The notes under the pieces: model-generated
Told to the model about the DNA's origin: nothing
Database searches by the model: none
The model's input: the letters and a program-made list of their open reading frames with translations, nothing else
Source: Anaerolineales bacterium
Lineage (GTDB): Bacteria; Chloroflexota; Anaerolineae; Anaerolineales; Villigracilaceae
Assembly (NCBI GenBank): GCA_030583905.1
Contig: CP129481.1
Span: forward strand, 682,001-746,000
Length of the DNA: 64,000 nucleotides
Reading direction: 5' to 3'
Shown: piece by piece, positions 34,723 to 43,277 of the stretch
Layout: every line of letters starts with the position of its first letter
Position numbering within the stretch: position 1 is the stretch's first letter
Translations under genes and position numbers: made by a program

Positions 34723-34750
34723 ATTATATAAAATTTACAGCAAAAGGCAA
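34723..34750 (-). promoter_or_regulatory. Promoter of the riboswitch-protease transcript
   Basis: Minus strand TTGCCT (34750-34745), 16-bp spacer, TATAAT (34728-34723). Transcription would begin just upstream of the aptamer P1. Confidence 0.6.
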
Positions 34751-34809
34751 GGGAATCGAAGGATGATTTGGAAACCCGGATTTCCCAAGCGTTTCGTCCA
34801 AATCTGTGT

Positions 34810-34901
34810 TATACTTCCGCCGCTCTCAATGGAGAGTAAATTTTCTGGGAATTGTTTTGGTAACTCTGAATGATCGCCCGATAGGATTGTCGGGCTTTTT
34901 T
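34810..34901 (+). promoter_or_regulatory. Leader with attenuator-like terminator upstream of the DEAD-box helicase
   Basis: A -10-like TATACT (34810-34815) is followed by a leader ending in GCCCGA/TCGGGC plus TTTTTT (34876-34901). The helicase ATG is another 123 bases downstream, so full-length mRNA requires readthrough. Alternatively the terminator belongs to a short RNA. The rest of the leader (34902-35023) holds GC-rich inverted segments but no gene. Confidence 0.5.
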
Positions 34902-35023
34902 GTTGGGCGGGTCCAGCCTGTGAAGGCGGACCTTGTAGACAGGAAGAACGTTAGACGGAGTCATCGGAACATCCCGCATAACCGTAGGTGCGCAGCGTCG
35001 CTGTGTCTCTACAAAGGATAAAG

Positions 35024-36691
35024 ATGACAACCGATTTTTCTTCCCTCAACCTGCGTGATGAGATCATGCAGGCGATCACCGAACTCGGCTATGCCGAGCC
35101 GACCCCCATTCAAACCGGCATGATCCCGCTGATGCTCACCGGCGTGGATGTGATCGGTCAGGCGCAGACCGGCACAGGCAAAACCGCCGCTTTTGCCCTC
35201 CCCATTCTCAACAACTTCGAAAAACAAAAGAATCCGCAGGCATTGGTGCTCGCGCCGACGCGCGAACTCGCCTTACAAGTTGCCGACTCGATGACCGAGT
35301 ACGGCAAACACCTCAACGTGCGCGTGCTGGCGGTCTATGGCGGTCAGCCCTACGGACCGCAGATCAACAGCCTCAAACGCGGCGTGGATATCATCGTCGG
35401 CACGCCGGGACGTTTGAACGACCTGCTCGACCGCGGCGTGCTGTTCCTGCACGGCGTCAAAACCGTGGTACTGGATGAAGCCGACGAAATGCTCAACATG
35501 GGTTTCATCGAAGACGTGGAAAAGATTTTGGGATTAACCCCGCCCGAACGTCAGACTGCCCTCTTCAGCGCGACCATGCCCCCGCGCATCCGGAAACTGG
35601 CGGAACGCTTCATGCGCGACCCGCAATCTGTCACCGCCAAACGGACCGCGCTCAACGCCGCGGCAATCGAACAACGCTATTACTTCGTCCATGAGAGTCA
35701 CAAGACCAATGCGTTGACCCGCCTGTTCGAGATCGAACCCATCCACAGCGCATTGATCTTCACCCGCACCCGCGCCGAGACCAGCACACTCGCGAACGAA
35801 CTCGTCGTGCGCGGGATCCCCGCCGAAGCCATCAGCGGCGACCTGGACCAGCAAGCCCGCGAGCGCGTGCTGGGACGTTTCCGCTCGAATCAGTTGAAGG
35901 TGCTGGTCGCCACCGATGTCGCCGCGCGCGGCTTGGACATCGATGACATCTCGCACGTCTTCAACTATCACCTGCCCGACGATGCCGAAGTGTACGTCCA
36001 TCGCATTGGGCGGACAGGACGCGCCGGCAAGACCGGCATTGCCATCACCCTGCTTTCTCCCAAGGAGAAGCGCCGCCTGCGCGAAGTGGAGGCACTGACC
36101 AAGCAACCCGTCAAGGAAATGAAACTTCCCACCGCCGAAGATATTGCCAGTCATCGTGAAGCGCAATTGGTGGAGAAGCTCAAAGTCTGGCTCGGTCGCG
36201 GACGTTACAAACGCGAACTGGAGATCGTGCAGGAATTGATCGACGGCGGACATGACGTCATGAATATCGCCGCCGCCGCCATCAAGATCTCGCGCGCGGA
36301 CGAAAAACAGCGTCCGATCGCTGAGATCGCCGAAGTGAAGTTCGAGAAACGCGAGCGCGATTTCTCTTCACGCGGCGCGAAGCGGGAACCGTTCGGGCGT
36401 GGAGATGCCTCCGCGCGGGCTGGCAAGCAGCGGATAAAAGGAAGCGCGTCACATGAGGCTGGCATGGTCCGTGTGAAGATCAACAAGGGCAAGATGCACA
36501 ACATCCGCCCGAATGATATCGTCGGGCAGATCGCTTTCCATGCCAACATCCCCGGCTATACCATCGGCAAGATCCGCATCGAAGATAAAATTTCGTTCGT
36601 GGATATTCCCGAAGATGTGATCGCGCAGGTCATCAAGCACAGCGGCAATTACAAAATTGGAAAAGATAAGTTCAGCGTCGTGAAGGCGTAG
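35024..36691 (+). CDS. DEAD-box ATP-dependent RNA helicase with DbpA RNA-binding domain (CshA/DeaD type)
   Basis: 555 residues from the ATG at 35024 (AAAGGA 5-7 bases upstream; the longer frame is rejected). Motifs: Q-motif FSSLNL...PTPIQ, Walker A AQTGTGKTA, PTRELA, GTPGR, DEAD, SAT in FSATMPPRIR, ATDVAARGLDI and HRIGRTGRAG. An Arg/Lys-rich linker (430-480) leads to a C-terminal DbpA-like RNA-binding domain (VRVKINKGKMHNIRPNDIVG). Roles in ribosome assembly and cold-shock RNA remodelling are known for this group. The 5' leader contains a terminator, suggesting attenuation or autoregulation. Confidence 0.95.
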   Translation: MTTDFSSLNLRDEIMQAITELGYAEPTPIQTGMIPLMLTGVDVIGQAQTGTGKTAAFALPILNNFEKQKNPQALVLAPTRELALQVADSMTEYGKHLNVRVLAVYGGQPYGPQINSLKRGVDIIVGTPGRLNDLLDRGVLFLHGVKTVVLDEADEMLNMGFIEDVEKILGLTPPERQTALFSATMPPRIRKLAERFMRDPQSVTAKRTALNAAAIEQRYYFVHESHKTNALTRLFEIEPIHSALIFTRTRAETSTLANELVVRGIPAEAISGDLDQQARERVLGRFRSNQLKVLVATDVAARGLDIDDISHVFNYHLPDDAEVYVHRIGRTGRAGKTGIAITLLSPKEKRRLREVEALTKQPVKEMKLPTAEDIASHREAQLVEKLKVWLGRGRYKRELEIVQELIDGGHDVMNIAAAAIKISRADEKQRPIAEIAEVKFEKRERDFSSRGAKREPFGRGDASARAGKQRIKGSASHEAGMVRVKINKGKMHNIRPNDIVGQIAFHANIPGYTIGKIRIEDKISFVDIPEDVIAQVIKHSGNYKIGKDKFSVVKA

Positions 36692-36705
36692 TAACGGAGT
36701 ATTCG

Positions 36706-36740
36706 AAAAGACCTGACGGTTAAAACCCGTCAGGTCTTTT
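36706..36740. terminator. Bidirectional intrinsic terminator
   Basis: 14-bp stem AAAAGACCTGACGG / CCGTCAGGTCTTTT with a 7-nt loop and seven T in total on the plus strand, between the convergent helicase and polyphosphate glucokinase genes. Confidence 0.92.
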
Positions 36741-36741
36741 T

Positions 36742-37476
36742 TTATTTTTCCTGCGAGAACAATGCCGCGCCGACAATGCCCGCCTCATTTAGGAACTGCG
36801 CCGGCGTGATCCTGGTCTGTAAATTCAAAAGCGGCAGGAATTTTTCGTGCTGTTTGCTGATGCCGCCGCCGATGATGAACAGGTCGGGCCAGAAGAGTTT
36901 TTCCATTTCGTTAAGGTAGATGTTCAGGCGTTTGGCATATTTTTTCCACGAAAGGTCATCGCGCTGGCGCGCCGCATCGGACGCGCGATGTTCGGCATCG
37001 GTTCCATTGATTTGCAAATGACCGAACTCGGTGTTGGGCAAAAGATGTCCATCATAATAGATAGCGGTGCCGATGCCCGTGCCGAGCGTGATCATGATGA
37101 CCGTGCCCATCTGACCTTTCCCCGCGCCGAACGCCATCTCTGCCATCCCAGCCACATCCGCATCATTCCCGACACGGCACCTGCATCCCGTCATCGACGT
37201 GAGCAACTCCTCGGCATTGATCCCGACCCACTTTTCCGAAACATTTGCCGCCATCATGGCGATGCCGTGTTTGATGGGGGCGGGGAAACCCACACCGACG
37301 GGACCGTTCCATTTGAATGCCTGGGCGATCTCCGCGACCACCTCCGCAACTGGAGTTGGCTTCGCACCTTTGGGTGTTTTGATGCGGATTCGTTCCGCAA
37401 GCAGTTCGCCGGTTGTAATGTCCACGGGCGCGCCTTTGATGCCCGAACCGCCAATGTCGATGCCGAGTGCGTTCAT
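36742..37476 (-). CDS. ppgK: Polyphosphate glucokinase (ROK family)
   Basis: 244 residues. Phosphorylates glucose using polyphosphate (and often ATP). ROK motifs: phosphate 1 [15 protein letters not shown], catalytic Asp in [12 protein letters not shown], and phosphate 2 [10 protein letters not shown]. The PPGK-specific stretch [20 protein letters not shown] plus [13 protein letters not shown] distinguishes it from ordinary ROK glucokinases, which have the zinc CxCGxxGC motif, absent here. The catalytic GVGFPAPI is present. AGGAG precedes the ATG. It is divergent from the ArsR-type gene. Confidence 0.93.
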   Translation of the reverse strand: MNALGIDIGGSGIKGAPVDITTGELLAERIRIKTPKGAKPTPVAEVVAEIAQAFKWNGPVGVGFPAPIKHGIAMMAANVSEKWVGINAEELLTSMTGCRCRVGNDADVAGMAEMAFGAGKGQMGTVIMITLGTGIGTAIYYDGHLLPNTEFGHLQINGTDAEHRASDAARQRDDLSWKKYAKRLNIYLNEMEKLFWPDLFIIGGGISKQHEKFLPLLNLQTRITPAQFLNEAGIVGAALFSQEK

Positions 37477-37559
37477 GGTGCAACTCCTGAAGTGGGGATG
37501 AACTACCTGTTTAACTATAACACCGGAGCGGTCTTGACGGTCCCCGCAGAAATTCGCCC

Positions 37560-37587
37560 TTGACAGGTGGGCGGAAGTATGTAAAAT
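37560..37587 (+). promoter_or_regulatory. Promoter of the ArsR-type regulator/MFS operon
   Basis: Consensus TTGACA (37560-37565), 16-bp spacer, TAAAAT (37582-37587). Confidence 0.75.
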
Positions 37588-37592
37588 ACGGC

Positions 37593-37620
37593 TTATCGTT
37601 AAAAATAATTTTAATGATAA
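37593..37620. promoter_or_regulatory. Operator-like AT-rich palindrome
   Basis: TTATCGTTAAAA and TTTTAATGATAA form 12-bp arms with one mismatch around ATAA, centred about 20 bases downstream of the -10 box. The position and symmetry suit a dimeric winged-helix repressor, most simply autoregulation by the gene that follows. Confidence 0.6.
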
Positions 37621-37634
37621 AGGAAAGTTTATCT

Positions 37635-38261
37635 ATGAAAAAGAATAAAGAAAAAGAGCGTTTTCATGTCTCCGACCTGGAGACCCTGCGCGCCATTGCC
37701 GATCCCCTGCGGGTGCAGATCATGGAATTGCTGGGCGGACAGGCGCTCACCGTAAAGCAGGTTGCGAAGAAATTGGGGCTGGCTCCCAGCAAATTGTATT
37801 ATCACTTCGGCGCGTTGGAAAAGCTGGGGTTGATCGAAGTGGCGGAGACGCGCATGGTCTCCAACATGCTCGAGAAAAAATTCAAGGCGGCGGCGGAAGC
37901 GTTGGATGTGGACCCGTCCCTATTCAAGTTCTCCAAGGAAGGCGACAACGAGCCGATCAACATCCTGCTGGCATCCACCATCGATGCAACGCGCGAAGAC
38001 CTGTTCCGCAGTTTGCAGGCGCGTCAGTTCCAACTGGAGCAGGGTGCGGATGAAACGCCGCGCCGGCTGATCATCAACCGCGTCGTCAGCCGCGTGTCGG
38101 AGGAGCGGGTGGGTGAATTTCAGGATCGGCTGGTCAAGCTCATTCAAGAGTTCGAAGCGGATGACAAAGTCTCCAAATCCGGCGATCATCCGTACGCTTT
38201 AACGGTGGCGTTCTATCCGAATTTTTATTTTGATAAGGCGAAGAAAGGCAAAAAGAAGTGA
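37635..38261 (+). CDS. ArsR/helix-turn-helix transcriptional regulator
   Basis: 208 residues from the ATG at 37635, with AAAGGA at suitable distance; an in-frame ATG at 37614 exists. Winged helix-turn-helix of ArsR/HTH_20 type in the first 85 residues: LRAIADPLRVQIMELLGGQA, LTVKQVAKKLGLAPSKLYYH (recognition helix) and LEKLGLIEVAETRMV. The C-terminal 110 residues are helical and probably hold an effector or dimerisation function; no metal Cys motif is seen. The operator-like palindrome lies just upstream. Overlaps the MFS gene (GTGA), so it probably controls that transporter. Confidence 0.88.
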   Translation: MKKNKEKERFHVSDLETLRAIADPLRVQIMELLGGQALTVKQVAKKLGLAPSKLYYHFGALEKLGLIEVAETRMVSNMLEKKFKAAAEALDVDPSLFKFSKEGDNEPINILLASTIDATREDLFRSLQARQFQLEQGADETPRRLIINRVVSRVSEERVGEFQDRLVKLIQEFEADDKVSKSGDHPYALTVAFYPNFYFDKAKKGKKK

Positions 38262-39589
38262 CAACTTTATCTGTATCTGCATCCGCTGACACTCCAAAAG
38301 ATATGAAGACCTTCTTCATCATCTGGGGCGGACAACTCGTCTCCATGCTCGGTTCGGGTTTGACCAACTTCGCCCTCGGCGTCTGGTTGTATGACCAGAC
38401 CAAACAAGCCACACCGTTCGCTATCACGGTTCTGCTTGGATCCCTGCCGCGCATCCTGTTACTGCCCTTTGCCGGTTCGCTCGCGGACCGCTTCAACCGC
38501 CGCCTGATCATGATCCTGGCGGATACCTTCACCGCGGTGTTCACGCTGATCATTTTCATCCTGCTCGGCGCAGGGAATTTGCAGTTGTGGCACATCTACA
38601 TCATCGCCGCGATGATGTCCGTTTTTAGCGCTTTTCAGGAGCCTGCTTATTCGGCATCCATTGCCATGATCGTGCCGAAGGAAAAACTTGGCAGCGCCAA
38701 CGGCATGGTGCAAATGGGACAGGCGATCACATCGGTGCTCATCCCGGTTCTGGCTGGCGCGTTGTTCGTGTTCATCGGTTTCATGGGCATCATCATCATT
38801 GACTTTGTCACATTCTTCTTTGCGGTTGGCGCGTTGTTATTCGTACGTATTCCGCAGCCGGAGCGCGCGGCTGAGCACAAGGATAAAAATGTCTGGCAGG
38901 ATATGGCATTCGGCTGGAATTACCTGCGCGAACGCACGGGTCTCTTTGGTCTCCTGTTGTACTACGCCATGGTCAACTTCCTGCTCAACTGGTCGGCAGT
39001 CCTGCTGATCCCCATGGTCTTGAGCCGCTTTACAGCAGATGTGCTCGGGATCATCCAGACCATTCTGGGCGTGGGCATGCTGGCGGGCAGTATCGTCATG
39101 AGTGCCTGGGGAGGCGCAAAACGCCGCATCCCTGCCGCCATCGGATTCATCGTCCTGGCAGTGACCGGCTTCATCATTGCGGGCATGACCCCCAACCCCT
39201 ATCTCATCGGCGTCGGCGCATTCGTCCTGATGTTCTTCGTCCCGCTGGCTTCAGGCAACAGCCAGGTGGTGTTCCAAACCAAGGTTGCGCGTGATGTGCA
39301 GGGACGCGTCTTCTCCGTCCGCTCCGCCATTTCGCAATCCATGATGCCGCTCGCCTTCCTCACCGCTGGTCCGCTGGCAGACCGTTTCTTTGAGCCGCTC
39401 ATGAGCGAAGGCGGTGCGCTGGCTTCCACGTTCATCGGTCAATGGCTTGGTACGGGTGCGGGACGCGGCATCGGCTTGATGTTCATCATCTCTGGCGTGG
39501 TCGCCATTGTCACGAGTGTACTCGTCTATGCCAATCCGCGCATCCGCAACGTGGAAAACGAGCTGCCCGACGCGGATCAAACAGACTAG
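38258..39589 (+). CDS. MFS transporter (enterobactin/macrolide exporter-like, EntS/MFS_3)
   Basis: 443 residues, GTG start overlapping the regulator's TGA. Twelve membrane helices. MFS_3 signatures: FIIWGGQLVSMLGSGLTNFA in helix 1, the loop 2-3 motif GSLADRFNRRLIMI, AFQEPAYSASIAMIVPKEKL and QVVFQTKVARDVQGRVFSVR in the second half. Family exporters carry siderophores, macrolides and other drugs. Pairing with an ArsR-type gene suggests inducible efflux. A strong terminator follows. Confidence 0.92.
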   Translation: MTTLSVSASADTPKDMKTFFIIWGGQLVSMLGSGLTNFALGVWLYDQTKQATPFAITVLLGSLPRILLLPFAGSLADRFNRRLIMILADTFTAVFTLIIFILLGAGNLQLWHIYIIAAMMSVFSAFQEPAYSASIAMIVPKEKLGSANGMVQMGQAITSVLIPVLAGALFVFIGFMGIIIIDFVTFFFAVGALLFVRIPQPERAAEHKDKNVWQDMAFGWNYLRERTGLFGLLLYYAMVNFLLNWSAVLLIPMVLSRFTADVLGIIQTILGVGMLAGSIVMSAWGGAKRRIPAAIGFIVLAVTGFIIAGMTPNPYLIGVGAFVLMFFVPLASGNSQVVFQTKVARDVQGRVFSVRSAISQSMMPLAFLTAGPLADRFFEPLMSEGGALASTFIGQWLGTGAGRGIGLMFIISGVVAIVTSVLVYANPRIRNVENELPDADQTD

Positions 39590-39628
39590 ACTCTGCCGCA
39601 TCCTGCCTGATTTGGAATTGGTCAAGCA

Positions 39629-39671
39629 AAACAGCCTCCTCCACGCTGACAATGCGTAAAGGAGGCTGTTT
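39629..39671. terminator. Bidirectional intrinsic terminator
   Basis: 12-bp stem AAACAGCCTCCT / AGGAGGCTGTTT plus an inner ACGC/GCGT pairing, between the convergent MFS gene and the Lnt-like gene. Confidence 0.88.
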
Positions 39672-39686
39672 CCATATTTCAGACCA

Positions 39687-41159
39687 TTACTGAGGCGGAA
39701 GTATCACCTTCTTGCGGGTGATGAATAATCCGATCAATAGCCCAACCAAACCAAGCAACATCACATTCCCAAGCGCATCGCCAATGGATGGATACAGCGT
39801 ATTCACTGAGCCTATGGGCATGTCCACACGTTGAATTCCTGCGAAATTGCTTGCGGTTTCTTTGAACGAGTCCACGTGGTTGAGTTCGTGTCCGTGTACA
39901 TCCACCGCGGTGGAAACGCCCTGCCCCGTCTGGCGGAAGATGCTCACACCGTTCTCCACCGCGCGGAAGGCTGCCATGCCAGAGTGAATATCTTTCACTT
40001 CGAGCCAATCATTCGAAGGGACGAAGAGCAGATCCATATTCTGTTCGCCCGCCTGCTTGATGACGTTCGGGAAGTCGGCGTCCCAGCAGATGATGGCGCT
40101 GAGTTTGCCGTAGGGCGTATCCACAGTTTGCAGAACGCCGTCGCCTTTGAGCGTGCCTTCAAAATCGTTGCCGCCATATTTGACGTGCGTCAGCGCAACA
40201 TCGCCGTTCGGGTCAATGATGTGGACCGCGTTAACAGGCGGGGTTTGTCCAAAGTCGAAGGTTGGCAGGATGATGTAAATATTTTTCTCCACCGCAATGG
40301 CAGATGCATCTGCAACGAACTTTGCAACCTGATCGCTCATGCCAAGTCCTGCGCCTTCTTGCAGTGAGACGATGTTTGCGCCTTCGTTTGCCATTTTGCG
40401 GATTTGCTCCAGCTGCTGCGCGTGGAGTTCATTTGTAGCTTGACGAAAACCTGCCTCATCTCCGCCGTTGAGTTGATTCAGCAACCCAGGCAGTGTCCCA
40501 TTGGGGAGTGAAAAGCCCGCCACTGTAACCGTCTGCCTAGGCTGGGATGGGAGCAGAATCCGCCCGAAGCCAAGACCAAGGATGAGGGCGAGCAACCCAG
40601 CCGAAGTCAGAGTGAGGCGCGTGAATTTGAATCCGTTCTCCCACAGGTGATTGATCAGGCTTGCGAACCAACTCATCACGAAGTTGATTCCCCATAATCC
40701 GAACACGGATGCGATCTGCATAGCGGGCAGGAATCCGCGCTGCGAGTAGGCTGCCGCGCCGAAGGTTCCGAAGGGACTGCCGCTGGCGGAGAAAAAGTCC
40801 ATGGCGGTGGCGGCGATGGGATAGACGAGCGTGACCCATGCCGCGTCCGGGAAGCGGCGGGCATAGAGGCGGTCGATGACGTAGGGGAGCAGGCTGATGG
40901 GCATCATCACGATGAAGAAGATCGGTTCGGCGTTCGGGTGGATGGCGGCGGTGGCGGTGGCGCCGTTCCATGCGATGATAGTGGCGATGGCGGACGCCGC
41001 CCACATCAGCAGGAAGTTGCGCCCTGCTTTGTCGCTTTCGCGGAAGAAGCGGATGGCGAAGACGGGCATGAGCCATGCCGCGAGCGGAAGATTCCATTTG
41101 CCGCCAATGAAGACGGTGAGGATGGTGGCGATGGCGAGGTAGATGTAGCGTTTGTTCAT
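39687..41159 (-). CDS. Apolipoprotein N-acyltransferase-like membrane nitrilase
   Basis: 490 residues from the ATG at 41159 (AGGAG 8 bases upstream). About seven N-terminal membrane helices (NKRYIYLAIATILTVFIGG...) precede a CN-hydrolase domain (about 230-450) and a C-terminal helix. This is the Lnt layout. The putative catalytic triad is Glu in VSLQEGAGLG, Lys in LTHVKYGGND and Cys in SAIICWDADFP. Lnt has ICYE here, so substrate specificity may differ. Lnt acylates the N-terminal Cys of lipoproteins; this could be a paralogue. It is divergent from the NarL-type two-component genes. Confidence 0.78.
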   Translation of the reverse strand: MNKRYIYLAIATILTVFIGGKWNLPLAAWLMPVFAIRFFRESDKAGRNFLLMWAASAIATIIAWNGATATAAIHPNAEPIFFIVMMPISLLPYVIDRLYARRFPDAAWVTLVYPIAATAMDFFSASGSPFGTFGAAAYSQRGFLPAMQIASVFGLWGINFVMSWFASLINHLWENGFKFTRLTLTSAGLLALILGLGFGRILLPSQPRQTVTVAGFSLPNGTLPGLLNQLNGGDEAGFRQATNELHAQQLEQIRKMANEGANIVSLQEGAGLGMSDQVAKFVADASAIAVEKNIYIILPTFDFGQTPPVNAVHIIDPNGDVALTHVKYGGNDFEGTLKGDGVLQTVDTPYGKLSAIICWDADFPNVIKQAGEQNMDLLFVPSNDWLEVKDIHSGMAAFRAVENGVSIFRQTGQGVSTAVDVHGHELNHVDSFKETASNFAGIQRVDMPIGSVNTLYPSIGDALGNVMLLGLVGLLIGLFITRKKVILPPQ

Positions 41160-41249
41160 GAGGTTCTCCTGTATGTGGAAAGTGGTGATTGGCGCTATTC
41201 TATAAATATTGGTTTCTTCGCACATCGTCCATTCAGGGCGAAAGTGGAC

Positions 41250-41267
41250 ATTGTCCATTCGGACAAT
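41250..41267. promoter_or_regulatory. Palindrome in the divergent promoter region
   Basis: ATTGTCC-ATTC-GGACAAT, a perfect 7-bp inverted repeat, lies 35 bases before the histidine kinase ATG and just upstream of the TAGAAT -10 box (41290-41295). It is suitable as a binding site for the dimeric LuxR-type response regulator encoded downstream. Confidence 0.45.
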
Positions 41268-41301
41268 ATGCCTGCCTGACCGCGTCAGGTAGAATAAGCG
41301 C

Positions 41302-42501
41302 ATGGAACAGTCCGATTCATATAAAAGCCAGTTCGTCGGTTTCCCCTTCTATATTTTCATCACCATCCTGTTGGGTTTGATCGCGGTATTCAGCCTGCGG
41401 GATGTGTGGAATACAGGCTCGCTGTTTTTCACCGCGCTGTGTTTCTTGCTATTCGCGTCTCACATCGGTTTGTACTGGCTGAATTTGAGAACGGAATTGG
41501 TCAGGCACCGATTGCTGGTGTACTATGCGGCGCAAGCCATGTTGATCGTTGCGCTGGTTTCCATCCCTTACGGCACGCCAATCTATTTGATGATTCTCGG
41601 CTCGGCGGTCATCACCATCATTGCGGATGTGCTGGGGTGGTGGGGGAATACGCGCCGCGCGTTGTACCTAGGCTTGTTCTATCTTGCGCTGACCATCGCG
41701 TTGATCCTTTTGCGTGTGCCCGCCAGCGAGTGGGGGACGGTCATTGTCAACCTGCTCATCAACGGTGGATTTATCATCCTGTTCATGGTGGTGTTGAATC
41801 AGCAATTGGCAGAACGCCAAAAAGCCGTGGAACTCGCCGAGTCTTTGGAAAGCGCGAACGCCAAACTGGCGGCGTACAATGCCAAGATCGAATCGCTGAC
41901 TTTGCAGAACGAACGTCAACGCATGGCGCGGGAATTGCATGACACACTGGCGCAAGGCGTGGCGGGACTTGTCCTGCAACTCGAAGCCATCAAAGCGCAT
42001 CTTGCCGCAGAAAATACCGAGCGTGCCACCGCCATTGTTGAACAGTCCATTGCGCGGGCACGCAGCACACTTGCTGAATCCCGAGCGGTGATCGATGACC
42101 TGCGCTCTGCGCCTGCCAACGTTACAGAGTTGATGCGCGAAAAAGTGGAACGCTTCAAACAGTCTACGGGCATTCCCTGCGAATTGGAAATTTCGGTCAG
42201 TGAAAATCAACTCCCTGCCGAAACGCTCGACCATGCCATGAACATCCTCAGCGAATCGCTGACGAACATTGCCCGTCACGCGCAGGCGACGAACGTGAAT
42301 GTAAAATTCTTCATTCAAAACAAAACACTGGAGTTGGAAGTCCGCGATAACGGCATCGGCTTCGATGTGAAGCAGGAAGCCAAAGGTCACTACGGCTTGG
42401 TCGGTATGCACGAACGCGCGCGCCTGACAGGTGGAATGCTCTCGATTGAGTCAGATGCAGGTGGAACTTGCGTGCAGTTCGTGGTGGGGAGGTCGTTATG
42501 A
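41302..42501 (+). CDS. NarL-type sensor histidine kinase (HisKA_3)
   Basis: 399 residues. Five or six membrane helices (20-165) form the sensor; no extra input domain. A short coiled coil (LAERQKAVELAESLESANAK) leads to the HisKA_3 dimerisation box ERQRMARELHDTLAQGVAGL with phospho-acceptor His213. The HATPase domain follows: N box AMNILSESLTNIARHAQATN, G1 VRDNGIGFD and GHYGLVGMHERARLTGG. TAGAAT stands 6 nt before the ATG, so the transcript is probably leaderless. It pairs with the response regulator 73 bases downstream. Confidence 0.93.
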   Translation: MEQSDSYKSQFVGFPFYIFITILLGLIAVFSLRDVWNTGSLFFTALCFLLFASHIGLYWLNLRTELVRHRLLVYYAAQAMLIVALVSIPYGTPIYLMILGSAVITIIADVLGWWGNTRRALYLGLFYLALTIALILLRVPASEWGTVIVNLLINGGFIILFMVVLNQQLAERQKAVELAESLESANAKLAAYNAKIESLTLQNERQRMARELHDTLAQGVAGLVLQLEAIKAHLAAENTERATAIVEQSIARARSTLAESRAVIDDLRSAPANVTELMREKVERFKQSTGIPCELEISVSENQLPAETLDHAMNILSESLTNIARHAQATNVNVKFFIQNKTLELEVRDNGIGFDVKQEAKGHYGLVGMHERARLTGGMLSIESDAGGTCVQFVVGRSL

Positions 42502-42574
42502 TGAAAAGAAAGAGGCTTAACGCGAATGTTACGAATTGGGCGAATAATGCGAATGTCTTTGTGAGGATTGCACG

Positions 42575-43219
42575 ATGATCCGCGTGATGATCACAGACGA
42601 CCATCTCATTGTCCGCGAAGGTTTGCGGCTGATTCTCGAAACGGCGAATGATATCGAAATCGTCGGCGAGGCGGTGGACGGCGCGGAGTGTCTCCAACTC
42701 GTCTCGAAATTAAATCCCCAAGTCATTCTTATGGACCTGCAAATGCCGCGCATGGACGGCATCACCGCCATCGGTCACCTGCGCAAAGATTTTCCCGAAA
42801 CCGCCATCGTCATCCTCACCACCTACAACGAAGACGACCTGATGATCCGCGGTCTGCAAGCGGGTGCGCGCGGATATTTGCTCAAAGACTCAAGCCGCGA
42901 AAATCTATTGTATGCGATCCACGCCGCCGCGAGAGGGGAGACGTTATTGAAGCCTGAAATTCTCGCCCGCGTGCTCGCGCCTCAGACTCAGCCGAAACCT
43001 GTTCCATCCAACCAAACCGACTCCACACTGACAGAGCGCGAACTCGAAGTGCTGCAACTTGCCGCGAAAGGCGAGCGCAATAAGGAAATGGCTTATAAAC
43101 TGGGAATCACGGAGAGAACGGTAAAAGCCCACCTGCAAAGCATCTACCAAAAATTCGGCGTGGATTCCCGCGCCGCCGCGGTCGCGGTCGCCGCGGGGAG
43201 GGGGTTGCTGCGGGAGTGA
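42575..43219 (+). CDS. NarL/LuxR-family response regulator
   Basis: 214 residues. Receiver domain with acidic pocket Asp8-Asp9, phospho-acceptor Asp54 (ILMDLQMPRMDG), Thr in ILTTYNEDD and Lys in YLLKDSS. A linker is followed by a LuxR-type HTH: LTEREL, EVLQLAAKGERNKEMAYKLG, ITERTVKAHLQSIYQKFGVD. Partner of the histidine kinase at 41302. The palindrome 41250-41267 is its candidate target. The 73-bp gap contains a short in-frame ATG region but no separate gene. Confidence 0.94.
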   Translation: MIRVMITDDHLIVREGLRLILETANDIEIVGEAVDGAECLQLVSKLNPQVILMDLQMPRMDGITAIGHLRKDFPETAIVILTTYNEDDLMIRGLQAGARGYLLKDSSRENLLYAIHAAARGETLLKPEILARVLAPQTQPKPVPSNQTDSTLTERELEVLQLAAKGERNKEMAYKLGITERTVKAHLQSIYQKFGVDSRAAAVAVAAGRGLLRE

Positions 43220-43277
43220 AGTTCCCCGTAAAAAACTTCAAACAGGCGTCGTCTCTACCTGGACTGGAGAGGACCAA

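Noticed and set aside
40537..41097. Second protein on the minus strand inside the Lnt-like gene (186 aa)
   Set aside because: Arg/His/Pro-rich shadow frame of a G+C-rich gene, with no ribosome site.
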